Source: Myxococcales bacterium
GTDB lineage: Bacteria; Myxococcota_A; Polyangia; Polyangiales; Polyangiaceae
Assembly: GCA_016720545.1 (NCBI GenBank)
Contig: JADKKK010000011.1
Span: 62,001 to 126,000 of the forward strand
Reading direction: 5' to 3'
DNA: 64,000 nucleotides
The position numbers were made by a program, and so were the translations under genes. The notes under the pieces are model-generated. The model was not told where the DNA came from. It worked only from the letters and a program-made list of their open reading frames with translations, and made no database searches. Of this stretch, positions 34,890 to 44,393 are shown one piece after another (the first letter of the stretch is position 1; each line of letters opens with the position of its first letter).

Positions 34890-36233
34890 ATGCTCACCGG
34901 AATGCACCGCGCGTACTTCACGTCTGTCGCCCTGGTCTCTTCGGCGCTCGTCGGCCTCCTCGCGTCGTGCGGCACCGACGCCGGGGTGACGCCCACCGAC
35001 GCCGGCCCCACGCCCACGACGAGCGCGAGCGTGCCGGGCCCGACCGGCCAGGGCCTGCCCTGCGACGTGCAGCGAGTGCTCGCGGACAACTGCTGGAAGT
35101 GCCACTCGAGCCCGCCGAAGTTCGGCGCGCCGATGCCGCTCACCACGCACGCGCAGCTGATCGCCGCGGCCACGAGCGACGCGACCAAGAAGGTGCACGA
35201 GCGGGTGGTCAAGCGCATCCACGACGACGCCGCGCCGATGCCCCAGGCGCCCAACCCCCGGCTGTCGGCGGCCGACATGGCCGTGCTCGACGCGTGGTCC
35301 GCCGCGGGCGCCCCCGCTTCGACCGCGCCCTGCAATCCGCCGCCCCCCGGCGACGCGGGACCCACGGAGCCCCTCGCGTGCACCCCCGACATCTCGGTGG
35401 CACCGAGCGAGCCTTGGACCATGCCCGAGGCCGACGCGAACGACTACGTCTGCTACGGCGTGAACGTCACCTCACCCACCGACAAGCACATCGTCGCCAT
35501 CGCGCCGCGGATCCAGAACCCGTCGATCGTGCACCACGTGCTCATCTTCAAGTCGGACTCCGCGTACCCCACGAAGCCCCAGAAATGCCCCTCGGGTGGC
35601 TCGCTGCAGTGGCGCCTCATGTACGGCTGGGCCCCGGGCGGCAAGAACATGGTGATGCCCCCCGAGGCCGGCTTCGCCGTGAAGGCCGGCCAGACCACGA
35701 ACTTCGTCGTGCAAGTTCACTACAACAACGCGCGCCGCCTCGTCGGCCAGACCGACACGAGCGGCGTCGAGCTCTGCACGTCGGCGCCCCGACAGTTCGA
35801 GGCTGACGTGCTGGCCTTCGGCACGCAGAAGATCGACATCCCCCGCAAGAGCGAGCTCGAGAAGACCTGCAGCGTCACGGTGCCGGCCGCCCTCGCGGGC
35901 CGGAAGGTCTTCGCGGCGATGCCCCATATGCACGAGCTCGGCTCGGCGATCGAGACGAGGCTCACGAAGGCCGCGGGCGGAGCCGAGGTCGACCTCGGCT
36001 CGGTGCCTCGGTGGGACTTCAACACCCAGTTCTGGCTCCCAATCTCCGCCACGCTCGATGCCAACGACGTGGTAAAGACCCGCTGCGCGTGGAAGAACTC
36101 GACCGATCGCGACGTGAAGTTCGGCGAAAATACGGAAGACGAGATGTGCTACTCGTTTACCATGTATTATCCACGTATCGACACGGCGCTGTGGACCTGG
36201 GCCGTCCCCGCGCTCGGCTCGCAGTGCCGGTGA
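34890..36233 (+). CDS. Copper type II monooxygenase-like lipoprotein with heme c motif
   Basis: Starts exist at 34890 and 34902; both give a lipoprotein signal (SALVGLLASC). After a Thr/Pro linker the protein has a single heme-binding CWKCH motif (about residue 70) with a downstream methionine-rich segment, like a small cytochrome c module. It then carries a domain resembling peptidylglycine alpha-hydroxylating and dopamine beta-monooxygenases. Putative copper ligands are the His pair in VHHVLIFK, His in VQVHYNN, HMH in PHMHELG and Met in CYSFTMYY. Such proteins would oxidise a substrate at the outer membrane or surface with ascorbate-like or heme-supplied electrons. The substrate is unknown. 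Confidence 0.78.
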   Translation: MLTGMHRAYFTSVALVSSALVGLLASCGTDAGVTPTDAGPTPTTSASVPGPTGQGLPCDVQRVLADNCWKCHSSPPKFGAPMPLTTHAQLIAAATSDATKKVHERVVKRIHDDAAPMPQAPNPRLSAADMAVLDAWSAAGAPASTAPCNPPPPGDAGPTEPLACTPDISVAPSEPWTMPEADANDYVCYGVNVTSPTDKHIVAIAPRIQNPSIVHHVLIFKSDSAYPTKPQKCPSGGSLQWRLMYGWAPGGKNMVMPPEAGFAVKAGQTTNFVVQVHYNNARRLVGQTDTSGVELCTSAPRQFEADVLAFGTQKIDIPRKSELEKTCSVTVPAALAGRKVFAAMPHMHELGSAIETRLTKAAGGAEVDLGSVPRWDFNTQFWLPISATLDANDVVKTRCAWKNSTDRDVKFGENTEDEMCYSFTMYYPRIDTALWTWAVPALGSQCR

Positions 36234-36294
36234 CGCGAGCGGCGCGCCCCCTTCCCTCCCCGCCACGCGCGGGCCGCACCCACGGCGCGCCCTC

Positions 36295-38583
36295 ATGACC
36301 CCCTCGCGCGGCATCCTTGGGCTCGCCCGCCCGCTCGCGCTGCTGTGCGCCGCGGCGGCGCTCGCGTCGGCCCCCCTCGCTTGCACGACCGACGAGTGCG
36401 CCTCCTCGGAGGGGCCCCCGAGCGCGGGGCTGACCGTGCACACGGCCGCCAACGCGTGCGTCATCGTCACGGCCGTCTCCCACGGCGCGGTCACCGTCGC
36501 GCGCGCGAGCGACGGCGCCCACTTCGAGCTCCGTGGGTGTTCCACGGGCCCCGCAGCGCGCTTCCACCTTCGCGCGACGGACCTCGGCACTTATCTCCTG
36601 CGCGACGCCGACGGGGGCTACCTCACCGACGACGCGGGCACGCTCGGCCGCGTGAAGAAGCTCGAGTCGGACACGCTCCGCAACGAGGAAGGGTACGTGT
36701 CGCCGGCCGAGTGGCACCTCGAGCCATCGCCCTCCAACGCGGAGCGGTTCCGCCTGAAGAATCGCGCCTCCGGCGCCTACCTGTCGGGCGCGGGGCTCAC
36801 GCGCGAGGCGGCCCTCGCCGCCGACGTCGTGCTTTCGAAGAGCGAGGGCTGCTCCGACTTCCCCGAGCTGTCGGTCAACGCGACCGGCGAGGTCACGAAG
36901 ACCCGCTTCGCGGACGGCGCGCTGTACGGCGTCGTCGACGCCCACTCGCACCTGTTCTCGAACTTTGGGTTCGGCGCCGGCGGCACCTTCCACGGCTCGC
37001 CGTTCCACCGCCTCGGCGTAGAGCACGCGCTCCCCGACTGCTCGCCGTTCCACGGCGAAGAGGGCCGCAGCGACGTGCTCGGCTACTTTTACAATGGCGA
37101 CGAGTTCGACATCGGGAAGGCGACGTCTGCGCTGATCAGCGGGCGCGTCCCCGAGTTCGATCACGAGACCGCGGGCTATCCGAAGTTCACCCACTGGCCC
37201 CGGGCGGTGAAGAACTCGACCCATCAGACCCAGTACTACCGGTGGATCGAGCGCGCGTACCTGGGCGGCCTCCGCTTGCTCGTGCAGCACGCCACGAGCA
37301 ACCAGGTGCTCTGCGAGCTGATGAACGGCATCCGGGCGCAGCAGAAGCGCCTCTCGTGCAACGAGATGGAGGCGGCCGAGCGCGAGATCGACGAGACCTA
37401 CGCGCTCGAGCGCTACGTCGACGCGCAGTCGGGCGGGCCCGGCCGCGGGTGGTTCCGCGTGGTCACGTCCGCCGCGAAGGCGCGCGAGGTCATCGGACAG
37501 GGCAAGCTCGCGGTGGTCCTCGGCATCGAGACCTCGAACCTGTTCGACTGCTTCCTCCCGGCGCGGCCGGGCTACCCCAAGTGCGACGCCGCCTCCGTAC
37601 GCGCGAAGCTCGACCACATCTACGCGCGCGGCGTGAGGGTGCTCTTCCCCGTGCACAAGTTCGACAACGCGTTCTCGGCCGGCGACGGGCACCGCGGCTT
37701 CATCGAGCTCGGCTCTTTCATAAATAGCGGACATTACTCAAATTTCACAAACAACTGCGACGCGACGATCCCGGCCCCGTTCGACCGGGGCGACGTCACG
37801 TTCGGCGGCATCAACCGACCTCGCGAGGTCTACGACGCGCCGTCGCCCCTGAACTTTTCCGGCTTCGAGAAGGCCCCGGTCGGCGCGCTGCTCCCGCACG
37901 TCGACGACCTCAAGAAGCCCGCGCTGAAGGGCGACTACTGCCAGAACGCGGGGCTCACACCGCTCGGCGAGGGGCTCATCACCGAGATGATGCGCCGGGG
38001 AATGATCCTCGAGATCGACCATTTCCCGAAGCGCTCCTACGCCCGCGCCGTGGAGCTGCTCGTGAAGAACGACTACCCCGCGGCCGGCACGCACGGCAGC
38101 AACGCGAACAAGCGCCTCTACGCGCTCGGCGGCATCTCGACCCTCGGGATCCCGCGGTGCAGCGACGGCGATCCAGCGGCCTTCTCCGCGGCGTTCGCGG
38201 CGCGCTTCGACGCCATCGCGGCGGCGGGCGGGTACCGCGCGCAGGGCTTCGGCTTCGACCTGAATGGGCTCGCGGGGGCGCCGGGCCCGCGCTTCGGCGC
38301 GCTGGCGAGGTGCACGAAGCCGCAGGCGAACCCGGTCACCTACCCGTTCAAGTCGTACGCCGGCGACGTCACCCTCACGGCGCCGACCTTGGGGGAGCGG
38401 GCCGTCGATTTCAACTCGGAGGGCCTCGTGCACATCGGGCTCATGCCCGAGCTCGTCGAGGACGCGCGCCGCATGGGCGTCACCGACGCCGCGCTGGAGC
38501 CGCTCTTCCGCTCGGCGGAGGGGTACGTGCGGATGTGGGAGCGCGCGGAGCGCCGCGGGGCAGCGCTCTCGGCGACGCCCTGA
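36295..38583 (+). CDS. Putative lipoprotein with M19 dipeptidase/amidohydrolase-like fold
   Basis: The 762-residue protein has a lipoprotein signal (ASAPLACTT, cysteine near residue 30). A beta-trefoil or ricin-like N-terminal region follows (about 45-200, with repeated strand-turn units such as FELRGCS, YLLRDADGGY, YLSGAGL), then a metal-dependent hydrolase-like part starting at VVDAHSHLF (about 215). Further on are VVLGIETSNLFDC and MILEIDHFPKRSY with candidate metal ligands. The overall plan resembles renal dipeptidase/M19 relatives, but the fit is partial and the catalytic set is not complete by eye. It begins 61 bp after the copper protein and is followed by the ATP-grasp gene after about 80 bp, so it could belong to that cluster. 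Confidence 0.68.
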   Translation: MTPSRGILGLARPLALLCAAAALASAPLACTTDECASSEGPPSAGLTVHTAANACVIVTAVSHGAVTVARASDGAHFELRGCSTGPAARFHLRATDLGTYLLRDADGGYLTDDAGTLGRVKKLESDTLRNEEGYVSPAEWHLEPSPSNAERFRLKNRASGAYLSGAGLTREAALAADVVLSKSEGCSDFPELSVNATGEVTKTRFADGALYGVVDAHSHLFSNFGFGAGGTFHGSPFHRLGVEHALPDCSPFHGEEGRSDVLGYFYNGDEFDIGKATSALISGRVPEFDHETAGYPKFTHWPRAVKNSTHQTQYYRWIERAYLGGLRLLVQHATSNQVLCELMNGIRAQQKRLSCNEMEAAEREIDETYALERYVDAQSGGPGRGWFRVVTSAAKAREVIGQGKLAVVLGIETSNLFDCFLPARPGYPKCDAASVRAKLDHIYARGVRVLFPVHKFDNAFSAGDGHRGFIELGSFINSGHYSNFTNNCDATIPAPFDRGDVTFGGINRPREVYDAPSPLNFSGFEKAPVGALLPHVDDLKKPALKGDYCQNAGLTPLGEGLITEMMRRGMILEIDHFPKRSYARAVELLVKNDYPAAGTHGSNANKRLYALGGISTLGIPRCSDGDPAAFSAAFAARFDAIAAAGGYRAQGFGFDLNGLAGAPGPRFGALARCTKPQANPVTYPFKSYAGDVTLTAPTLGERAVDFNSEGLVHIGLMPELVEDARRMGVTDAALEPLFRSAEGYVRMWERAERRGAALSATP

Positions 38584-38662
38584 CCTCATCTCCAGGCCTC
38601 GGCCGGGCTCGCTCGCTGGGCCCCCGCGGATCGCGTGGTCGGTGCCGGCCGGAGATGTTGTA

Positions 38663-40186
38663 ATGGTGGGGAGTCTCCGGGAGCGTCGAGCGGATGAGGT
38701 CTGCGTGAGAGAGCGAGGCGGTACGAACGGCGGAGAAAAGCAGGCGACCGAGCCCGTGTTCGCCGACTACGAGCTCCTGCCCAACACGTCGGACGAGTGC
38801 TTCGCGGCGGGAGGGGCGCCGCACCCGTACGCCACGGAGATCGTCCGCCTGCTCGACGCCGTGGGCCGCGCCGCGTTGAGAGCGCGTCAGCGCCTGACGA
38901 TGGGCGCCTTCCTCAAGGGAGGGATCACGTTCAACGTGTACTCCGACAAGAAGCGCGGCGAGCGCATCTTCCCCTTCGATCTCGTCCCCCGCGTCGTCGA
39001 CGGCGCGGCCTGGGATCGGGTCGAGCGCGGCCTCGTCCAGCGCGTGGCGGCGCTGAACGCGCTGCTCCTCGACATCTACGGCGAGCAGCGCGTCATCAAA
39101 GAGAAGGTGATCCCCGAGGGGCTCCTCCTCAAGTGTCCAGGGTACCTGCCAAAGCTCCGCGGCCTGGCGCCGCCGTCGAACGTGTTCGTCCACATCGCGG
39201 GGATCGATCTCATCCGCGACGCGAAGGGTGAGCTGCTCGTCCTCGAGGACAACGCGCGAACCCCCTCGGGCGTGTCGTACGTGCTCGAGAACCGCGCGAT
39301 GATGAAGCGCTTTCTCCCCTATGTGTTTCAGCACGCGCACGTCCGCTCGGTGGACGAGTATCCGATGCGCCTGCGCGACGCGCTCCGCGCCGTCGAGCCC
39401 ACGCCCTGCGACGACGGCGCGATGGTGGTGCTCACTCCGGGGCCGTTCAACTCGGCCTACTTCGAGCACAGCTTCCTCGCGCGGCGGATGGGCACGCCCC
39501 TCGTGCAGGCCTCCGATCTGTTCGTAGACGACGCGAAGGTCTACGTGAAGACGACCGCAGGCCCTCAGCGGGTGAGCGTCGTCTACCGACGCATCGACGA
39601 CGACTTCCTCGACCCCGAGTTCTTCCGCACGGACAGCCTCCTCGGGGTGCCGGGCATCATGAAGGCCTACGCCGCGGGCAATGTGACCCTCGCGAACGCA
39701 CCCGGCAACGGCGTCGCGGACGACAAGGCGATTTACCCGTACATGCCCGACGTGATCCGCTTCTACCTCTCGGAGGAGCCTATCCTCGGCCAGATCGACA
39801 CCCTCCTCTGCGGTCGCCCGAACGAGCTCGAGCACGTGCTCGCGAACCTGCACGAGCTCGTCGTGAAGGAGGTCAACGGCTCGGGCGGCTACGGGATGCT
39901 GGTCGGGCCCATGGCGAGCGCGCGCGAGCGCGCGGAGTTCGCCGCCAAGCTCCGCCACAACCCGGACAACTACATCGCCCAACCCCTCGTTCAGCTGTCG
40001 ACGAGCCCCACGCTCATCGACGGGCAGGTCGTCGCGCGCCGCGTCGATCTGCGCCCCTTTGTGGTGACCGGGAAGGACACCTGGGTGCTCCCCGGCGGGC
40101 TCACCCGGGTCGCGCTCGTCGAGGGCTCCTACGTCGTGAACTCGAGCCAGGGTGGCGGCTCCAAGGACACGTGGGTGCTGCAATGA
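38663..40186 (+). CDS. Circularly permuted type 2 ATP-grasp protein
   Basis: The ATG at 38663 has GGAG eight bases upstream. The 507-residue protein belongs to the DUF404/407 circularly permuted ATP-grasp family, with GITFNVYSD near the N-terminus, IFPFDLVPRV, EDNARTPSGVSYV, GPFNSAYFEHSFLA, VVKEVNGSGGYGMLVG and the C-terminal GGSKDTWVL. These are predicted amide-ligase-type enzymes whose substrate is unknown. The stop overlaps the alpha-E gene start (ATGA), the arrangement usual for this family. A paralogue fused to an alpha-E domain lies on the opposite strand at 42153-44662. Confidence 0.9.
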   Translation: MVGSLRERRADEVCVRERGGTNGGEKQATEPVFADYELLPNTSDECFAAGGAPHPYATEIVRLLDAVGRAALRARQRLTMGAFLKGGITFNVYSDKKRGERIFPFDLVPRVVDGAAWDRVERGLVQRVAALNALLLDIYGEQRVIKEKVIPEGLLLKCPGYLPKLRGLAPPSNVFVHIAGIDLIRDAKGELLVLEDNARTPSGVSYVLENRAMMKRFLPYVFQHAHVRSVDEYPMRLRDALRAVEPTPCDDGAMVVLTPGPFNSAYFEHSFLARRMGTPLVQASDLFVDDAKVYVKTTAGPQRVSVVYRRIDDDFLDPEFFRTDSLLGVPGIMKAYAAGNVTLANAPGNGVADDKAIYPYMPDVIRFYLSEEPILGQIDTLLCGRPNELEHVLANLHELVVKEVNGSGGYGMLVGPMASARERAEFAAKLRHNPDNYIAQPLVQLSTSPTLIDGQVVARRVDLRPFVVTGKDTWVLPGGLTRVALVEGSYVVNSSQGGGSKDTWVLQ

Positions 40187-41181
40187 TCCTGTCGCGCGTC
40201 GCGGAGAGCTGTTTCTGGCTGGGCCGGTACGTCGAGCGCATGGAGAGCACCGCGCGCCTCCTCCGGGTCAACCGTGCGTTCGTGCTCGACGTGCCCATCG
40301 AGGCGCTCTCGCGGTGGCGCCCGGTGGTCGTCGTCGCCGGAGAAGAGCATAGGTTTCGCGAGCACGTCGGCGAGGCAGCGTTCACGGACGGGGAGCGGGT
40401 CGAAGAGTACATGGCGTGGGATCAGCGGAACCCCGCGAGCCTCGCGAACTCGGTCTTCTGGGCGCGCGAGAACGCGCGCACCACGAGAGAGATCGTCAGC
40501 CTCGAGATGTGGCAGACGCTGAACTCGTTCTTCCAGTGGGCGAAGGGTGGGCAGGGGCGCCGCCTCTGGTCGAGCGATCGCGAGCAGTTCTACCTGCGGA
40601 TGCAGGAGCTCGCCGCGCTGTTCTGGGGCGTCATGTACGGGACGATGCTGCACGAAGAGCCGTTCGACTTCGTGCGGCTCGGCATGTATCTCGAGCGCGC
40701 AGGTCAGACCGTGCGCATGATCGACGTGCGGTACCACATGCTCGGGCCGAACGCGCATGAGACCATCGGCACGCCGATCGAGACCGCGCACGCCATGGCG
40801 CTGCTGCGCTCCTGCTCGGCCACCGAGCCGTTCCTCAAGCGCACCCGCGGGATCCCGTCGGGCGCACACGCGGTCGACTTCCTCCTCCACGACGAGGCCT
40901 TCCCGCGCTCGGTGCGCCACTGCCTCGACCGCGCGGCGCACGGCCTGAAGCGCGTGCGCCCAGGCGGGAGCGCGATCGGCGCGCGCACGCAGCGAGAGCT
41001 TGGTCACCTCGAGCGGACGCTGAGCGAGGATGGAGCGCGCGGGCGCGACGAGGCGCACGCCATGCTCACGCACCTCATCGAGGGGCTCGCGGCGACCTGC
41101 GAGGCGTTCCACTACGACTTCTTCGGTCACGTCTCCCCGGACGAGCGCAGGTCGAGCGCGGACGCCACGGCGAGCACCTGA
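40183..41181 (+). CDS. Alpha-E (DUF403) domain protein
   Basis: The 332-residue all-helical protein carries the family start MILSRVAESCFWLGRYVERME and the RENARTTREIVSLEMWQTLN and LLRSCSATEPF blocks. Alpha-E proteins accompany circularly permuted ATP-grasp and transglutaminase-like genes and are thought to act with them in making or attaching a peptide-like product; the mechanism is not established. The start ATGA overlaps the ATP-grasp stop. The gene ends only nine bases from the end of the minus-strand transglutaminase gene, so the two halves of the cluster converge here. Confidence 0.9.
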   Translation: MILSRVAESCFWLGRYVERMESTARLLRVNRAFVLDVPIEALSRWRPVVVVAGEEHRFREHVGEAAFTDGERVEEYMAWDQRNPASLANSVFWARENARTTREIVSLEMWQTLNSFFQWAKGGQGRRLWSSDREQFYLRMQELAALFWGVMYGTMLHEEPFDFVRLGMYLERAGQTVRMIDVRYHMLGPNAHETIGTPIETAHAMALLRSCSATEPFLKRTRGIPSGAHAVDFLLHDEAFPRSVRHCLDRAAHGLKRVRPGGSAIGARTQRELGHLERTLSEDGARGRDEAHAMLTHLIEGLAATCEAFHYDFFGHVSPDERRSSADATAST

Positions 41182-41190
41182 ATTCGGCGC

Positions 41191-42156
41191 TCACGGCGGC
41201 GGCTTGTTGAAGATCGAGGCGTACTCTTCGATTGGCGCGACCGTGACGGCGATGGAGACTTCGTGGTCCCCGCCGCCCAGCAGAACTCCACGGAGGGGGA
41301 TGACGTCGTCGTAGTCACGGCCCCAGCCGAGGGTCACGTGCTCGAGAGAAGGAAAGAGGTTGTTCGTGGGATCGACGTCGACCCAGCCGTGCCCCGGACA
41401 ATACACGGAGACCCACGCGTGAGAGGCGTCTGCCCCAACGAGGCGCGGCCGGCCCGGAGGCGGGCGCGTGAGCAGATACCCGCTCACGTAGCGCGCCGAG
41501 AGGCCGATCGAGCGGAGGCACGACAACATGAGGTGGGCGAAGTCCTGGCACACGCCCCGCCGCTTCGTGAACACGTCGAGCACCGGGGTCGACACGGTCG
41601 TCGCGGTGGGGTCGAAGGTGAACTCGGAGTGAATGCGATTCATCAACGCCCGCACGCCCGCCAGGATGGGCGCGCCCGGGGGGAAGAGGGGCGCGGTCCA
41701 GGCCGCGAGCTGGCGGTTGTTGCGCACCCGCGTCGACTCGAAGAGGAAGCGCGCGGCCTCGAGATCGGCGGGCTCCGGGCGGCGGCCCGCGCGGTAGGTG
41801 AGGCGGGTCCGGACGGCGTCCCACGCGGGGGTCGCGGCGTCGTCGGGGGTGGGCCGCGCGGTGACTTCGACCTTCGACTCGGCGCGCACCGAGAGCGAGG
41901 CGTGATCGCTCTCGATGACGAACGACGTCGTCGGGTTCCCGAACGCGTCGTCCGTCGCCGCGAGGATCTGGGGCTCCGGCGCGATGGTGAGGGAGTGGGC
42001 TCGGCACGTCTGCCACGGCATGGTCCGCGGCGAAAGGTGGAGGATCTGGCGCGAGAGCCCGACCGGGTGCTCGTACGTGTAGGCCGTGTCGTGGACGACC
42101 ATGTAGGTCTTGACGGTCGGTGGCGACGTCCGCGGGGGCGTGGAGCGCGTCGTCAT
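41191..42156 (-). CDS. Transglutaminase-like protease/ligase (ATP-grasp cluster type)
   Basis: The 321-residue protein has the bacterial transglutaminase N-terminal beta domain (about 20-110, VGLSRQILHLSPRTMPWQ) and a transglutaminase core. The catalytic triad is visible as Cys in GVCQDFAHLML, His in SHAWVSVY and Asp in VDVDPTNN. Such proteins are cytoplasmic when found with ATP-grasp/alpha-E genes. Its ATG overlaps the stop of the upstream fusion gene (ATGA on the minus strand), so the set on this strand is transcribed 47977 to 41191. Confidence 0.9.
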   Translation of the reverse strand: MTTRSTPPRTSPPTVKTYMVVHDTAYTYEHPVGLSRQILHLSPRTMPWQTCRAHSLTIAPEPQILAATDDAFGNPTTSFVIESDHASLSVRAESKVEVTARPTPDDAATPAWDAVRTRLTYRAGRRPEPADLEAARFLFESTRVRNNRQLAAWTAPLFPPGAPILAGVRALMNRIHSEFTFDPTATTVSTPVLDVFTKRRGVCQDFAHLMLSCLRSIGLSARYVSGYLLTRPPPGRPRLVGADASHAWVSVYCPGHGWVDVDPTNNLFPSLEHVTLGWGRDYDDVIPLRGVLLGGGDHEVSIAVTVAPIEEYASIFNKPPP

Positions 42157-44393
42157 GGGTTCACCGAAGGGGTGGCGGCGCCCGCGTGGCTGAAGAAGCG
42201 GCGTTGGAGCTCGTCGGAGAGCCCAAGGGCGACCTGCTCCGCCTGCAAGAGCAGCCTCGAGAGCGCGAGGCAGGCGGCCTCCAGCGACTCACCGGACTCG
42301 GGCTCGAAGCCCTCGAGCGAGAACGAACGGAGCGCCTCGGTGAGCGTCACCAGGCCGTCGTCCTCCTCGAGCGGCGCCCCGCCCAGCTCCGCGCGGAGGC
42401 GCGCGCGCATCTCCGCGAGCTCGCAGAGCTGAAAGAGCACCGCGTGGGGGTTGCTCTCGTCGAGCACGACGAGGTGGAGGACCGGCAGCAATTCGGGGCT
42501 CCGGCGATACCGCGCGCGGAACGTGACGATGCTGTTCGCGACCTCGAGGAGCCACTCGAGAGACTCGACCCGGCGGTCCTCGTTGAACTCGAGGACGTGG
42601 GCTATCACGCCTGCGAAGTGGGCGAGGCGCTCGAGCCGGCGGCCGAGGAGCATGAACTGCCAGCTGTCGTCGCGCGTCATGTCGTCGAGCGCGAAGCCGG
42701 CGAGCGATACGCAGGCGAGCATGACCTCGTCGAGCGACTCGAGCGCCGCGCCCAGCTGCGCATCGGGCCCCGGCATGCGCTTCAAGAGACGATTGAGGAC
42801 ATGCCAGTTGTCGGTGGACATGCGCTCGCGCACCTGGTTCGCGCACGAGTGGAGGCGTATCACGTTGGCCGCGAGGCCGCCGGGGATCGAGGCGTCGACC
42901 ACGGCGGCGACGAGGTTCGGTGCCGGCGGCGCCTTCGCCTTCCCGGACCTGCCGGAGGCCTCGTAGACCTTGAACACCTTGAGCCGCACGGCGACGTCGG
43001 TGAGCGACGCGATCGCGGCGTGCTCGTCCGGAGAGTCGTCGGCGATCCGGACGAGGCCCGCGCGGAGGAGGCGCGCGAGGCCCTCGCACCGCTCGGCGTA
43101 GCGCCCCATCCAATAGAGGTTTTCACCGACGCGAGAGGCGATGTCGACTGCGCTCTTCGCGATGTCCTGGACGCCGAGCCGCGGTCGCCGCAGCGGGATG
43201 CTCGCGACGGGCTTGTCGGCGAGGATCCAGGTGTCCTTGCTGGTACCACCCCACTGCATGGACACGATATCGCCGTCCTGCGGCGCCACGCGCGTGAGGC
43301 CCCCGTGCATGACCAAGTAGCCACTCGGTGTCGCGACCGCGAAGACGCGGAGGGTGGTCGCCCTCGGCACGAGCCGTCCGTCACCGCCCCACCTCGGTGA
43401 CTGCGAGAGGTGGACGCGCTCCTGGGCGACGTAGGCGTGGGGCTGCGCGCGCAGACGCTCCACCATCGCGCGGCGATCGGCGGAGTCGAGCGAGTGCCCG
43501 AACGTGGGCTCGAAGCGCATCGACGGGTACGCGGGCTTGATGACCAGCTCGTCGAGGTGCCCGAGCACGTAGTCGAGGGCGGGCTCCTCGCCGCACCACC
43601 ACGTCGCGATGGAGGGCATCGCGAGCTTCTCGCCGAAGAGGCGCTCGCTCACGGCGGGATAGAAGCCACCAAACGCGCCGGTCTCGAGGAGCGCCGTGCC
43701 AGGCGCGTTCGCGACGACCACGGTGCCGGCGCGGATCGCGTGCAGGAGCCCCGGGACGCCGAGCGCCGAGTCGGCACGTAGCTCCACGGGGTCGCAGAAG
43801 TCGTCGTCGAGGCGTCGCAAGATCGCGTGCACGCGGCGGAGCCCGCGGAGGGTCTTCAGGTAGACGCGATCGCCACGCACGATGAGGTCCTGCCCCTCGA
43901 CGAGGGGGAAGCCGAGATATCTGGCGAGGAACGAGTGCTCGAAGTAGGTCTCGTTGTACGGGCCGGGCGTGAGCAGGGCGACCAGCGGGGGCTCGCTGCT
44001 CGTCGGCGCGAGCCGGTAGAGCGAGTCTTGCAGGGCCTTGAAGAACGGCGCGAGCTGCTCGACGTGCAGATCGCGGAACGCGTCGGGGAACGCGCGAGAG
44101 AGGGTCATTCGATTCTGCAGCGCGTACCCTGCCCCCGAAGGGCTCCGCGTTCGATCCGACAGCACCCACCACTTGCCGTTCGGCGAGCGCGCGAGATCGG
44201 CGGCGTAGAGGTGGAGCAGCACCCCGTCGGGCGGCGCGATGTTCTGCATCGGCCAGAGGAAGCTCCGCTGGCCGAACACGAGCGCCGGCGGCAGCAGCCC
44301 TCCGCGAACAGCCTCTGCGGCCCGTAGAGATCGCGGAGCACGGCGTTGAGGAGCCTCGCTCGCTGGGCGACCGCCGCGGCGATGCCCTCCCAC
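42153..44393 (-). CDS. ATP-grasp/alpha-E fusion protein, main frame (3' of a frameshift)
   Basis: This frame encodes the bulk of a fusion of a circularly permuted ATP-grasp domain and an alpha-E domain. From about 44295 downwards it reads GLLPPALVFGQRSFL, then SDRTRSPSGAGYAL, GPYNETYFEHSFLARYLG, a GGTSKDTWIL end to the ATP-grasp part and, after a short linker, the alpha-E part starting RVGENLYWMGRYAERCEGLARLL. The first codons of the open frame before GLLPP are not family sequence. The true start lies upstream in another frame at 44662. In full, the gene would give about 836 residues. The stop overlaps the start of the downstream transglutaminase. Confidence 0.8.
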   Translation of the reverse strand: MGGHRRGGRPASEAPQRRAPRSLRAAEAVRGGLLPPALVFGQRSFLWPMQNIAPPDGVLLHLYAADLARSPNGKWWVLSDRTRSPSGAGYALQNRMTLSRAFPDAFRDLHVEQLAPFFKALQDSLYRLAPTSSEPPLVALLTPGPYNETYFEHSFLARYLGFPLVEGQDLIVRGDRVYLKTLRGLRRVHAILRRLDDDFCDPVELRADSALGVPGLLHAIRAGTVVVANAPGTALLETGAFGGFYPAVSERLFGEKLAMPSIATWWCGEEPALDYVLGHLDELVIKPAYPSMRFEPTFGHSLDSADRRAMVERLRAQPHAYVAQERVHLSQSPRWGGDGRLVPRATTLRVFAVATPSGYLVMHGGLTRVAPQDGDIVSMQWGGTSKDTWILADKPVASIPLRRPRLGVQDIAKSAVDIASRVGENLYWMGRYAERCEGLARLLRAGLVRIADDSPDEHAAIASLTDVAVRLKVFKVYEASGRSGKAKAPPAPNLVAAVVDASIPGGLAANVIRLHSCANQVRERMSTDNWHVLNRLLKRMPGPDAQLGAALESLDEVMLACVSLAGFALDDMTRDDSWQFMLLGRRLERLAHFAGVIAHVLEFNEDRRVESLEWLLEVANSIVTFRARYRRSPELLPVLHLVVLDESNPHAVLFQLCELAEMRARLRAELGGAPLEEDDGLVTLTEALRSFSLEGFEPESGESLEAACLALSRLLLQAEQVALGLSDELQRRFFSHAGAATPSVNP

